From NCBI GenBank assembly GCA_025617745.1, contig CM046863.1, positions 14,512,875-14,576,874 on the forward strand: a DNA stretch of 64,000 bases, written 5' to 3'. The notes below the pieces were generated by a model. That model searched no databases. It saw nothing but the letters and a program-made list of their open reading frames with translations, and was not told the origin of the DNA. The translations under genes and the position numbers were made by a program. Below are positions 1 through 10,820 of this stretch, piece after piece (the first letter of the stretch is position 1; every line of letters begins with the position of its first letter). This stretch comes from Heliocidaris erythrogramma. Its lineage: Eukaryota > Echinodermata > Echinoidea > Camarodonta > Echinometridae.

Positions 1-335
1 TCTTGCCATTGCACACATTTCCGCCATATTTCATGCATTTCTGATTAAGCATTATATAAACAGTGCCCTCTAAAGTTTTCAAAACGGCTCCCTTCATGTG
101 GCCGTATTTCCCCTTGTCCATTTCATTTCAAATTTCGTATGCATGTTCCTTGGCATGTCTAGTTGTGCATTGAGGTCTTTGTTTTCCGAATTCACTCATG
201 CATGACCGTCCAGGCGCCATTTTGTCCGTTTTGGGGCCATTTTCATGCCTTTTGTTCTCCTTGCCTATCTCAGCTATCCTACATCCTACAGACTTCTAAC
301 AAATTCCTGTAGATAGTCCAAGAGTTGCTCTTTAT
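1..335. repeat. Dispersed repeat, copy 1 (modules A+B)
   Basis: Two modules, A (about 1-110) and B (about 111-335), recur further along with roughly 85-90% identity by eye: A at 508-620 and B at 1377-1580. The same phrases return in order (plasma-like T/C-rich text ending in a GGCCGTAT box, then CATGCATGACCGTCCAGGCG in module B). No open frame or terminal repeats were recognised. I see an interspersed repeat of unknown class. Confidence 0.6.
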
Positions 336-507
336 ATTCTAATAAAAAAATTAATACGAAAATTGCTGTCTTCACACTGTAAATTTAAGTCCGCAATCGG
401 CCATATTGAAAAACGCTAAATTTCTTGAAATTTTCACTCCCGAATATTAAAAATTCCTATAACTTTGTCATATCAATTGATTTTTGTCTCAAACTTTTAC
501 CATGTCT

Positions 508-1580
508 TGGACTTGTCATTGCACACATGTCTGCCAAATTCCATGCATTTCTGATGAAGCATTATATAAACAGCGCCCTCTAAATTTTTCAAAATGGCTC
601 TCTTCATGTGGCCGTATCTCCGTCATGCCAGGGTAAACCCGTACCCTTTTTTGGATTTAGATACTTCAAGATATACCCTTTTCAGCCAAATAAAAAAATA
701 TATACCTCATCACTGACCGACTTTGAGAAAATTGCACTTGAAAATCACAATATTTGCATAAATGCCGAAATAAAGACAACTTGCTCTAATTTTGTGAAAC
801 GTTAACGTACATCCTTGAAATTTTGTGGGTATGTGTATTTGTGTATTTGACAACTGTTAACCAAATTTGGTTGAAATCGATGACGTCATCGCGAAGATAT
901 TACGCAAAAACCTTAATTTACTATGCATTACATAATATTGCATAATATGCTTATTTTAAATGGCGCGCTAGTTGCACTAGGCTCACAATGACCGCAATGA
1001 AATTCCCTCGTCAGGGATGCAAAAAAAGATATATGGTCTCACAGAATATTTTGAGTAAATCGCGATTGAAGTCGGGTCATTATACGGATCCTGCACATGT
1101 ATTACATGTATTGTCTATGGGGCAAATCGGTTTCCCGCATTTGGCCCCCTGAACGATTTTTATTTTTCTTGAAATTTTGCAGGTACATGCTTCGAGGCAA
1201 AATGAAGAGACTCTCGAAGCCAGATTTTTAATATCTATCAAGCGCTTTGTTTTAATCGCAATTTTATATCCTGCATAGATGCCACTACCAAGGAAATATG
1301 GCATGCCATCCGGGCCAGATTTCCATTGTGGCCAATTTGTTTTGCATGCAGTGGTTGTGATCACTGTCTAGGTCCTTTCCCCTTGTCCATTTCGATTCAA
1401 ATTTTGTATGCATGTTCCTTGGCATGCCATGTAATGCACTGAACTCTTCATTTTCCGGAATCACTCATGCATGACCGTCCAGGCGCCATTTTGTCCGTGT
1501 TTCGTACCTTTTGTTCGATTTTACCTATCTCTACTATTCTAGATGCTACAGACTTCAAACAAATTGCTATAGTTTAAGAG
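508..1580. repeat. Dispersed repeat, copy 2, split by a 756-bp insert
   Basis: Module A (508-620) and module B (1377-1580) match copy 1 at 1-335, but here about 756 bp (621-1376) separates what is contiguous in copy 1. The junction falls just after the GGCCGTATCTCC box. The insert carries no recognisable coding potential, no clear terminal inverted repeats and no obvious target duplication, so its class is unknown. It could equally be that copy 1 lost the segment. Confidence 0.5.
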
Positions 1581-1759
1581 ATGCTTTTCATTTTACTGTT
1601 CAATGACATGCAAAATACAGACGTCAATCTATGCACATCGTTCTGATACGATTGCAATTCTAGTTTAGCATGAGTTTGTTTTGCAGCATCCATTCACGTA
1701 TATAACTGACACATGCTTCTATGAGCGAGACGCTTTGCTCTTAAGCATATACATAGGGT

Positions 1760-2090
1760 CTAAATGACAACTAAATCAGTATGTCATCGGCGTAGCAGTG
1801 GCATTATATTCCAGAAAATGTATTGTGGACCTTTGTAAAGAGATTACTTGTGTACAGAGTAAATAACAGAGTTCCCAACCGAGAACCTTGTGGGACCCCG
1901 AAGGGCTCTAGCAAAGAATCAGAGACAGCATCATCAATCTTGATCTTTTGATGTCTATCTGTCAAATATGACTCAATCCATCTGAGAGCATCATCAATGT
2001 CAAAGCAGATCTTCAGCGTTTCCAATAAAAAAAAAACAAGACTGATCTATGGTATCAAATGCGCTATATAGGAGCAAAATGTAGACTTCT
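1760..2090 (-). pseudogene. LINE reverse transcriptase fragment
   Basis: Reading the minus strand, three RT motifs occur in order: a motif-A-like SAFDTIDQ near 2045-2085, GVPQGSRLG (motif B) near 1885-1915, and YADDILI (motif C, YADD codons at 1783-1794). The open stretch 1804-2025 covers the fingers/palm segment (DALRWIESYLTDRHQ). A TAA separates motif B from YADD and a poly-T run of about 10 interrupts the frame after motif A. This is a short relic of a CR1/L2-like non-LTR element; its upstream side is replaced at about 2083 by the arm of the neighbouring fold-back element. Confidence 0.7.
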
Positions 2091-2826
2091 TTGTCATTGT
2101 TTATCTATAAAGCCTGAAAACACCGTTTAAAGACAACAAATAAGTGAAAAGATATTCCATGCAGATGTAGTATAATTAGCCCAATTAACATAATAAGTAA
2201 ATTCGCATATTTGCATTTATTGATAAAGTTAATCCAGAAAATTCTGGGATGACAGATTTAATGTGTATATATTTTTATTATGACCAACCATGTTGACACG
2301 AATAATAATTACCCTTATTAGCATAATTAGCATATTAATCAGGCAATTGCCTAGTGGCCTCTTGAATTTCTCTCGACTGAAAGATGGTAATGATGGTAAA
2401 GTATGTTTCGAATTTTCTTCTTTGAGTTTATAGGTGTTTGGGACAGAATTAAGAGAATTTGTTGTATACATGTATTGTCTGGGCATATTAGTACATGGCA
2501 GTCTAAGGTATAGTGCTTCTACTCAGATGCATAGGTAATGAATTTACAAAGTTACAATCCTTTGCCACATTGAACATGGTTGCCCTCTGAGGTAAATATT
2601 GGTCAGAGAATTTTCTGGATTAACTATATCAATAAATGCAAATATGAAAATTCATTTATTACAACATGTATGTTAGTTAGGCTAATTATACTACATTTAC
2701 ATGGAACATAAACTTATAAACTAATTGTCATAAACTAATTTGTTGTCTTTAAAAAGTGTTTTAAAATGTTGCATTGCACTATTTTTAGGCTTTCTAGATA
2801 ATGACAAAGAAGTCTACATATTGCAC
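2083..2826. mobile_element. Fold-back (long inverted repeat) element
   Basis: The left arm (about 2083-2255) and the reverse complement of the right arm (about 2605-2826) share long stretches: TTTGCATTTATTGATA, TTAATCCAGAAAATTCT, TAGTATAATTAGCC, TTTAAAGACAACAAAT and the outer end GTAGACTTCTTTGTCA. The spacer is about 350 bp and shows no gene. Arms this long relative to the spacer are typical of fold-back/MITE-like DNA elements. The left outer end sits directly against the RT relic, and the right outer end runs into the satellite array, whose monomers contain the same outer-arm sequence. Confidence 0.65.
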
Positions 2827-4270
2827 ATATGCTAATAATGCCATTTACGACAATTGCATTACTTAGTAATAAAAACTGGTGTCGTCCATATATTGCACAT
2901 ATGCTAATTAGTTCATTATGCTAATTATGCTATTGACGACGACTGCATTACTTTAAAATAAAATAAAAATGCGCAATAAATGAATTCCTCGTCATAGAAA
3001 ACCCTAGATAACTTGAATTATTTATGTTTTCAGGCTTCCTGGATAAACAATGACAAATAAGTCCATAAATTGCACATATGCTAATTAGCTAATTGTGCTA
3101 ATTATGCTATTTACAATTGCATTACTTAAAAATGAAAAAAAAAATGCGTCATAAATGAATTCCTCGTCATAGAAAACCCTGGAAATGTTGAATTATTTAT
3201 GTTTTAAGGTTTTCTGGATAAACAATGGCAAAGAAGTTCATATATTGCACATAATATGCTAATTAGCTAATTATGCTAATTATGCTATTTATGACAATTG
3301 CATTACTTAAAAATAAAAACTGGTGTAATAAATGAATTTTTCGTCATAGAAAACCCTAGAAAAGTTTTATTATTTTTGTTTTCAGGCTTCCTGGATAAAC
3401 AATGACAAATAAGTCCATAAATTGCACATATGCTAATTAGCTAATTGTGCTAATTATGCTATTTACAATTGCATTACTTAAAAATGAAAAAAAAATGCGT
3501 CATAAATGAATTCCTCGTCATAGAAAACCCTGGAAATGTTGAATTATTTATGTTTTAAGGTTTTCTGGATAAACAATGGCAAAGAAGTTCATATATTGCA
3601 CATAATATGCTAATTAGCTAATTATGCTAATTATGCTATTCATGACAATTGCATTACTTAAAAATAAAAACTGGTGTAATAAATGAATTCCTCGTCATAG
3701 AAAACCCTAGAAAAGTTGTATTATTTTTGTTTTCAGGCTTCCTGGATAAACAATGACAAAGAAGTCCATATATTGCACATATGCTAATTAGCTAATTATG
3801 CTAATTATGCTATTTACGACAATTGCTTTACTTAAAAATAATTTTTAAAAATGCGTCATAAATGAATTCCTCGTCATAGAAAACCCTAGAAAAGTTGAAT
3901 TATTTATGTTTTCAGGTTTTCTGAATAAACAATGGCAAAGAAGTTCATATATTGCACATAATATGCTAATTATGCTATTTATGACAATTGCATTACTTAA
4001 AAATAAAAACTGGTGTCATAAATGAATTCTTCGTCATAGAAAACCCTAGAAAAGTTGTATTATTTTTGTTTTCAGGCTTCCTGGATAAACAATGACAAAG
4101 AAGTCCATATATTGCACATAAGCTAATTAGCTCATTATGCTAATTATGCTATTTACGACAATTACATTACTTAAAAATAAAAACCAATGTCATGAATGAA
4201 TTTCTCGTCATAGAAACCCCTAGAAAAGTTGTATTATTTATATTTTCAGACTTTCTGGGTTAAGATTAGC
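2780..4270. repeat. Tandem satellite, ~175-bp monomer, alternating dimer
   Basis: The phrase GGATAAACAATG recurs at 3041, 3216, 3393, 3567, 3744, (GAATAAACAATG) 3923 and 4083, giving spacings of 175, 177, 174, 177, 179 and 160. Odd and even monomers differ consistently (AATGACAAA.AAGTCCATA versus AATGGCAAAGAAGTTCATA), so the next-higher unit is a dimer of about 351 bp. Each monomer holds an AT-rich block of nested TAATTAGC/GCTAATTA motifs. More degenerate copies lie at 2780-3000 and 4240-4300. Confidence 0.9.
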
Positions 4271-4514
4271 CACATATTATATATTGCATATATGCTAATT
4301 AGGCTAATTAAAAAAAAATTGCTCTAGGTTGCCAAGGTGGCAACCAAGCTGAATTTACCTCAATACCCATCTAGAATACGAATCAACAAGAAAACCTTGT
4401 ACTTAACAAGTTTTCCAGGTGTGAAAAACTTCTACTGGACTATTACTTGGACTGATATTTCGATTATCCATTATGGTCCACCTCGATCATATCAACCAGC
4501 TCTTTGCAATATTA

Positions 4515-4788
4515 TCATAATATATAATGACCTTGTTCATCGATGCATGTCACCAAGCTTCCTAAGTCAATCCTGTAAAGAACACTCTTCAGCTCAGTCC
4601 AGCTGCCACCAGTCATTTTCCACCAATCATGCAGACCATCCAATGTTGCCTGCTGGTAGTCTCCAGACATGTCTTTAAGAATCCGCTCTGCATAAATGAT
4701 CCCGATGTTGAGTTCGCTAAAAAGATTTAGGTAATTCTCAGGCGGAATGAGTTTTGACAAAGCAAGCATTGTTCTGTCGCTTACGATC
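4515..4788 (-). CDS. Death-domain exon (host gene, probable last exon)
   Basis: The minus-strand frame reads through an acceptor (TTTTATACAG) into a split codon and then an ~90-residue segment with the pattern of the C-terminal half of a Death-domain fold: an ALSKLIPPENYLNLF helix, ELNIG...AERIL, then LDGLHDWWKMTGGS and a final hydrophobic helix ending LGSLV before a stop codon at 4515. The xxLxxWxxxxGxxxxxL signature is the diagnostic part. Death domains are adaptor interaction modules in apoptotic and innate-immune signalling, and are greatly expanded in echinoderm, hemichordate and amphioxus genomes. The acceptor leaves one base (G) before the first full codon, so the upstream exon must end with two bases of a codon; the candidate exon at 28082-28160 does. 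No lesions are visible. It could instead be a processed fragment, but the good acceptor argues for an exon. Confidence 0.65.
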
Positions 4789-4799
4789 CTGTATAAAAG

Positions 4800-5449
4800 T
4801 TTTTACAAGGAAAATAAAAAATACCGAAAGACAAAATTAATTTAATTCTTGCTCTCTATTTTGACTTCGTATTAAGTGAATTTGTTTATTGATTCAGTGA
4901 CAATTTGAGAGCAACGCATATTTTCCAAGGATCAATACGTATACTTACGAATAACCTCCTACTCTCTAGTTTTTATGATGTCGTTACCGTTTCTGTTATT
5001 CCCTTATTGCTATTTATGTAAGTAACCTTTGTATGTAAACCAATGAAGTTATCTAACAATGGTATAGTCTTTTTATTCAAAAAAAAAAAAAGATTCATAA
5101 AGTTCGTAATTCGTATTATTTCCTGACTACCATGATTACACACTCTGTAAGCAGGTTTTGATACGGTTTAAAGAAATAAGCGAGAAGCGCAAGGGGGGGG
5201 GGGGGGGATTGTTAAGAGGGATAAAACTGAATTTTCATTTACATTTTGAAATTCATGAAATTCGTAGATATTGTTGCTTGGACAAAACAAAATTCTTTCA
5301 CAGCAGCAAATATACGAGTTATTTTAAATTTGATCGAGTGCGACATGTAAGAATCACAAACAATTCTCGGAATATTCACTCCAATTAGGCCGTGGGCTGA
5401 GCGATCCGTTCGTTTAAGTTCTTTGCATAGATTAAGGGGTTATCATAGA
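4800..5449. other. No gene seen; G15 homopolymer
   Basis: AT-rich sequence with no credible exon or recognised repeat. It contains an uninterrupted run of 15 G at 5193-5207. The left terminal repeat expected for the Tc1 transposon at 5902-7150 was looked for here and not found. Confidence 0.6.
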
Positions 5450-5883
5450 CCCCTTTTACATCTAAAGTCGCGAGGCCTGGCCGTGGCTCGGCCGCGGCCA
5501 GGCCCCAACCAACACAGTGGGTGGTACTCGCCTCACCCAAACGATTCACCCTTTTACATTACACGGCTTGGTCGCGGCCAAGCCTGGCCCCGCTTCCGTG
5601 AATGCGCCGTTTGTGGCGCTCTACTTGTAAACAAATAATATTTCTTCCCGCCCGCGCGCCGTTCATTTGCACGCACCTCATTAGCATAAACGGCCACGGC
5701 CAGGCCCCGTTTGCTTTTACACTACCTCGGGTCGTGGCCGAGCCGCGGCTCAGCCCGGGCTCAGACTACCTCCTGAGCTGGTCCGAAAACTGGCCGCGGC
5801 CTGGCCTCGGGCCTGGCCCCTTTTGCTTTTACATCACCCAAAAGTCGCGGCCTGGCCGCGACTTTTGGGTGATGTAAAAGGGG
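5450..5883. mobile_element. GC-rich MITE-like element with palindromic modules
   Basis: CCCCTTTTACAT at 5450-5461 is repeated as its exact inverse at 5872-5883, bounding 434 bp. Inside are at least four modules that begin with TTTTACA (about 5454, 5553, 5714, 5827) and continue into GGCC-rich text (GGCCTGGCCGCGGC and variants), in alternating orientation. The last module forms a near-perfect hairpin (5826-5880). GC content is far above both flanks. No coding potential. The structure fits a non-autonomous DNA transposon with repetitive subterminal transposase-binding sites. It ends 18 bp before the Tc1 transposase start, so it probably landed in that gene's leader. Confidence 0.65.
5826..5880. 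repeat. Perfect 27-bp-arm palindrome
   Basis: Arms 5826-5852 and 5854-5880 are exact reverse complements around a single T at 5853. The arms read CTTTTACATCACCC then AAAAGTCGCGGCC. It would extrude as a cruciform and is the inner edge of the MITE's right end. Confidence 0.9.
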
Positions 5884-5901
5884 TTAGGTTGGTTGTTCAT
5901 T

Positions 5902-6879
5902 ATGCCACGTGTAAGTAATGTTCAAAAGGCCCGCGCCATTGGGCAAATCGAAGCTGGGATGCTTCAAAAAGATGTAGCAGAGAGACTTGGTGTAAGCCCT
6001 GGGACCATCACTAAATGGAAACAGAAATTCCGAGCAACGGGTGATGTCAAGGATCGGCCCAGGAGTGGACGTCCGAAGATCACGACGGAACAGCAAGACC
6101 GTTATATCAGGGTACTTGCTTTACAGAATCGTAGACGATCGTCACAGAGTATTCAACGAAGCGTTGTTAGGAGGTTCAACACCAGGGTATCTGATCAAAC
6201 AGTGAGAAACCGCCTCCATGCTGCCAATCTCCGAGCACGAAAGACGGCAAAGAAGCCAGCAATGACTGTTCGACAGAAGCAGGAGAGCCTTCATTGGTGC
6301 CGCGATCATCTCCGCTGGAACAGGCGCGAGTGGCAGATGGTGATGTTCAGCGACGAGTCACGTTTCTGCCTGCGGAAAGTTGATGGGCGAGTGAAGGTGT
6401 GGCGTAGGCGGGGTGAACGTTTCGACGATAGCTGCATCGACCGCGTTACACCATTCGGTGGAGGAAGCGTGATGGTGTGGGGAGACATCTCGACTGCAAG
6501 AAAAACAGAACTTGTTGTCATTGACGGAAACCTCACTGCTCAGAGGTATAGAGAAGAGATCCTCCAACCAACAGCTGTCCCGTATTTAAGGAATATGGGG
6601 AACGACGCAATCCTGCAAGACGACAACGCGAGACCCCACAGAGCGAGACTGGTCCGCAATTTTCTCGAGAGAGAGGATATCACGAGAATGGAGTGGCCTG
6701 CATGCAGCCCAGACCTAAACCCCATCGAGCATCTCTGGGATCAACTCGGCCAGTCTGTACGGAAGAGAGTCACCAATGAAACGACACTGGCAGGACTGCG
6801 TCAGATTCTGATTGAAGAATGGAATGCCGTTCCACAGCAACGAATCACGAAGCTCATCAGCAGCATGAGGAGGCGGTGA
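5902..6879 (+). CDS. Tc1-like (Tc1/mariner) transposase, intact
   Basis: A 325-residue uninterrupted ORF, close to the usual ~340 for Tc1 transposases. The first residues MPRVSN begin at the ATG at 5902; a TTG further upstream gives a longer frame but is not needed. Residues ~5-60 form a helix-turn-helix (LGVSPGTITKWKQKF), followed by a basic GRP-like linker (RSGRPK) and a second winged/HTH segment. The catalytic triad is complete: D151 (FSDESRF), D241 (QDDNARPH) and E276 (NPIEHLWD), with exactly 34 residues between D241 and E276, the Tc1-type D34E spacing. It would act in the nucleus by cut-and-paste at TA. Only the right end of the transposon is apparent; the left terminal repeat appears to be missing or displaced by the MITE just upstream. 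Confidence 0.93.
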   Translation: MPRVSNVQKARAIGQIEAGMLQKDVAERLGVSPGTITKWKQKFRATGDVKDRPRSGRPKITTEQQDRYIRVLALQNRRRSSQSIQRSVVRRFNTRVSDQTVRNRLHAANLRARKTAKKPAMTVRQKQESLHWCRDHLRWNRREWQMVMFSDESRFCLRKVDGRVKVWRRRGERFDDSCIDRVTPFGGGSVMVWGDISTARKTELVVIDGNLTAQRYREEILQPTAVPYLRNMGNDAILQDDNARPHRARLVRNFLEREDITRMEWPACSPDLNPIEHLWDQLGQSVRKRVTNETTLAGLRQILIEEWNAVPQQRITKLISSMRRR

Positions 6880-7150
6880 AAACAAAAGAAACAACTGGGA
6901 AACTCACTCATCACCACGGTAAAAAAGAACAGTGACTTTCAATATTGTGTCATTTTGCAACTTTTGAATTTTGACCTTGCCCCACATTTCAAGGCACTGC
7001 ACCTCCATGTGAACGATAATCATATCATGTAGGGTATCATTTTAAAGATAAATGATCTTTTCAGTGGTATCAATCAAACATCAATATACACTAAGACTCG
7101 GGAGAAATGATCGATCAAACTTAGATTTCCAAACTTTTTTGAGGAGTTTA
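6880..7150 (+). mobile_element. Tc1 transposon 3' region and right end
   Basis: Non-coding sequence after the transposase stop, ending near 7125-7150 in AAACTTTTTTGAGGAGTTTA, the style of terminus common in Tc1-like elements. Its inverse was not found upstream of the transposase, so the element looks one-ended. The exact boundary is uncertain. Confidence 0.5.
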
Positions 7151-7152
7151 TT

Positions 7153-7519
7153 TTGAGGGGTGCATTGGCTCATTATCGCGTGGAAGGTGGTAATTATAGA
7201 AGCAAGTCTGTCCAGCGGTGCTCACTTAACCGGTTCAGTGATTGCCTCATTAACATTTCAAAATGGCCCATCCCACGAAGTGAGCGGTGCAAACATACGT
7301 GCCGCCCATGCAAGAGTACCACGTCCGCATTACACCACCGTCCATAGTTTAGGTTTCCCGCCAAATCGCCTTACACCACCTATCGCACCGACGCACCTGC
7401 TACTACCACGTCCGCAACCCATCGACACACCCCCAGCCCACGCAAGGGAGAAGTACTGGATGAGACGACTTCGCACCATGCAACCCCATGGCCTCAACAT
7501 CCAGGAGGGAAATGATTAA
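7153..7519 (+). pseudogene. C-terminal fragment, probable Penelope-like element
   Basis: The frame ending at 7519 closes with EKYWMRRLRTMQPHGLNIQ, the 'W-hydrophobic-xxL-x-T-xxP-x-GLN' ending I associate with the GIY-YIG endonuclease end of Penelope-like retroelements, where a residue pair E..YW precedes it. The preceding proline-rich stretch (RPHYTTVHSLGFPP...) is compatible with the linker. No RT is present, so it is a 5'-truncated relic or a piece captured by rearrangement. Family assignment is by pattern only. Confidence 0.45.
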
Positions 7520-8135
7520 TACATCTTTTTACTCCCCTTCCTTACATTATTACATATATTATATATATATATAAACATATATTTTATTTGCATTTTACCT
7601 CCTCGTTTGGTTAAGACACATATATTACAGACTTTATATGCACATGTTTATATTCTTCAGTATATAGTATGCCTTACTTCTTATAGTCTTGTATACAGCA
7701 GACAGCAAATATATATTTTTTCACCATACTTTACTTTTTTGCACATGGTGTCTGACAACTCGACTCCCTCTTTATTTTCCGCCCTACCACTCCACTGCAC
7801 TGGACTTGTACAGTACTTATTCCTTTCTCTTGTCTTTGCATTGTTCCTTATCATGTTTGATGCTGCCTCCCCACTTATCCTTTGCTTTCACAGGTTACCC
7901 ACCCATGAGCTTGGGGCTCATTACTCTCCTTGGATCTCCATGCCTTTGTATTTGTTTTAATCCCCCTCCACACCCACTTGACTCATGGTTTTTTGACTCC
8001 CCACACTCCCCTTTTGTTCACATCGTTTTGTGTCCACAGCTCCCCCTTACAGTTCCTGTTACATGTAATCTGTTTTGTGTCTGTAGTCTCTATATATATG
8101 CTTGTCTTGGCTTTTTATGTTTGTCCTTTTGCCTC
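7520..8135 (+). other. Probable 3' untranslated part of the Penelope-like fragment
   Basis: T/C-rich sequence without convincing coding potential, containing a TATATATATA run at 7555-7575 and ending at CTGACGAACGAG, a phrase like those near Penelope-like 3' ends. Its junction with the minus-strand LINE at about 8135 shows no target duplication. Confidence 0.35.
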
Positions 8136-10820
8136 TGACGAACGAGTTGCGTGTCAGGGAGCAAATAGAGGATGGAATTACAGAAATCTAAGCGTGATGA
8201 GATAAGAGCATGAACAAGTTTCTCTGTGGTTGAACGACTTAACTATTTCCTAATAAAACCTAAGTTTCTCAGTTGATACCTAACCGACTTACAGATACTA
8301 GACACATGAGTTGACAGTGACATGGACGAGTTTAACATAACACCAAGGTTACGAAAATTCAAGGACGGACTGATTACACAATCAGATATTGATATATCAA
8401 ACGACTCTATCTTAGCAAGATTAGAATTGGAACCAAATAGTATCAGTTCAGTTTTACTGTCATTTAGTTTGAGTGAGTTCGAGTTCATCCAAGTTTGTAC
8501 ATCTTTGATGCAAGTTTCAAGTAGTTTGACAGTTCGACTTGCATCAGCTTGATTTGGAGAAAACGATGCATAGATCTGGATGTCATCCGCGTAGTAGTGA
8601 TACTGGACCTCATGTCGCTGTAAAACTTCCTTGAGCCTAGTGATGTACACGGAGAACAGCAACGGACCTCCGACTGATCCCTGCGGAACACCACACCTTA
8701 GCTTGACCGGGTCGGATCTTTCATCATTTACACATACCAACTGCTGGCGATCTTCCAGATAGGACATGAACCATTCAAGTGCGCGGTCATAAATTCCCAT
8801 TGACGACAAAACATTGACAAGAATACAATGGTCCACAGTGTCAAATGCAGCTGACAGATCCAATAACACGACTGCTGTGATTTTACCTGCATCCATTCCT
8901 GTCAACACGTTATTGGACAGGTTGAGGAGCAGGGTCTCAACACTGTGATTTGCACGGTAGGCCGATTGGTGATTGTCGAGTAAATCATTCTCAAGCAAGT
9001 AATTATACAACCTGGAGAAAGCTACCCGCTCAAGAAGTTTTGACAAATAAGGTAGATTCGACACTGGACGAAAATTCTGGAGACATTCCGGATCTAACGA
9101 AGGCTTCTTCAATAGTGGATGAATATAAGCAATCTTCAGAGCTTCAGGAACTGTCCCACTCTGCAGACTCGAATTCACCATGTCAGCGATGTAAGGAGAT
9201 ATGATAGCAGCATTTTCTTTCAGAAGCTTAGTGGGAACGGGATCAAGCTCACATGATTTCACAGGGTTGTTACGAATAAGTGACTCAATTTCCTCCGAAG
9301 TTGTATCTGTCAGGGTTGAAAGTCCAGTGCAAGAAAGTGGAGGTAGCGGAGAAACATCGGTGGAAAGTTGTCTCCTAATGCTGTCAATCTTGGAAACAAA
9401 GAACTGGCTGAAGAGCGAAGCAAGGGATTTACTGCATGCATTCGCTGGAAGTGGAGATGCCCGTTTGCGATTCAAGAGTGCATTGGTAATTTTGAACATT
9501 TTCTTGGAATCGTTACCACAATCATTTATTGATTGCTGGTAGTAGACATGCTTTGATTTCCGGAGAAGAGAGTTCACATGTTGTTTCTGTTGGCAAAACA
9601 GTTGATGATCAATCTCTAGCTTCGATAATCGCCACTTCTTCTCCAAGCGCCGACGTTCATGTTTCTCTTTTCTGATCTCGGGGGTAAACCAAGGAGTGTA
9701 AGGCCTTGTCTTAACGATTCGGGATGTAGCTGGTGCGTGGACATCTAACAAGTCACCCAGAACCGTATTGTACAAGTTGACTCTAGCTGTTGCATCGTCA
9801 GTGGGTGAAGACTTAGAGGCAAGATCGCTGTTCATCATATCTGCTGCAAATGATGTTCTGTCAATAGCGCTAATATTACGTATAACTCGATGATGTACTG
9901 CTAATGTAGGTTTGTGCAGATGTATTTTGCACAAAATTGCAGAATGGTCCGATATACCTGGGCCAATCTGAAGATCTGAAAACACCTTATCGTCAGATTG
10001 TCGTGAAATAAAACCGTCCAGAATGTGACCCTTGTCATGGGTAGGTGTGGAAACATGCTGCACCAAACCATAACCTGCTAACAGCTCATTGAATTGCTTG
10101 GTGTTAGATGCATTGTGATTGTCAAAGTGAATGTTAAAGTCCCCAGTGATGATAAGAGACGTAGGTTTCAGTAACCGATCATCTAACATGCTTGAAAACT
10201 CATTAAGGAAACATGTGTACCTCATCAGGTTACCCGGAGGGCGATACATGATAACAATATCCACATTAGTGTTCTTAGAAGTCAAGGTAACTGATAACAT
10301 TTCAAAGCATTGAAAATCTGATGAGGGGTTGACACACACTTTCATTTCGCTGCGATAAAGGAGGCCAACACCGCCTCCACGCTTGCAGGCTCTCGGGAGA
10401 TGAATAAAACTGTACCCGGGAGGCTTGATGGCGGCGATGACAGCATCATCATCCGGAGTGATCCACGTTTCGCTGATTCCCACAACATCGCAGTTGTTGT
10501 CCAAGACAAAATCCTGGAATTCTGTAGACTTATTTCGGAGCGATCTGGCATTCAGCATACAGAACGATATATAATCTTTTTTTGGATACGAATGATCAGT
10601 CAATGTAATAAAGTTGAGTTTCCGTTGTTGTACAGTTTTCATAACAAACTCGGGATGCGTAGATACATCGTAAGATGAAGGAAACCGGTAATGACCCGGA
10701 TCGGTAAACCATACTTGCTTTTACGGCGGTTTCCTCCCTTGAATAGGCGTCTTGTTCGTCGGTGATAGGTCGAAGGATGAACGGGGCCCCGTCCATGTAC
10801 CGCACACGGTGATCTCAACA
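8135..10820 (-). pseudogene. CR1/L2-group LINE ORF2 (endonuclease-RT), one nonsense codon
   Basis: The main open frame (start ATG at 10642, stop at 8243) gives 799 residues. Residues ~25-250 are an AP-type endonuclease with MLNARS, ISETW, YRPPG, TGDFN and GPGISDHS. Residues ~400-799 are the reverse transcriptase: FRPVSNLP, LLDLSAAFDTVDH (motif A, ~592), CGVPQGSVGGPLLF (motif B) and YADD at 684-687 (codons 8582-8593). All catalytic signatures are intact. The stop at 8243 is a TAG after LGFIRK; the same frame then resumes with the expected C-terminal text (LSRSTTEKLVHALISSRLD) to about 8135 before being cut off, so this is a point nonsense mutation plus a 3' truncation. Upstream, in-frame coding-like text continues to a TAA near 10710, and the sequence back to ~10820 probably belongs to ORF1 or the leader. 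Confidence 0.88.

Noticed and set aside
2780-4270. CRISPR-like array
   Set aside because: Repeats are ~175-bp satellite monomers without short repeat/unique spacer structure, and the DNA is eukaryotic.
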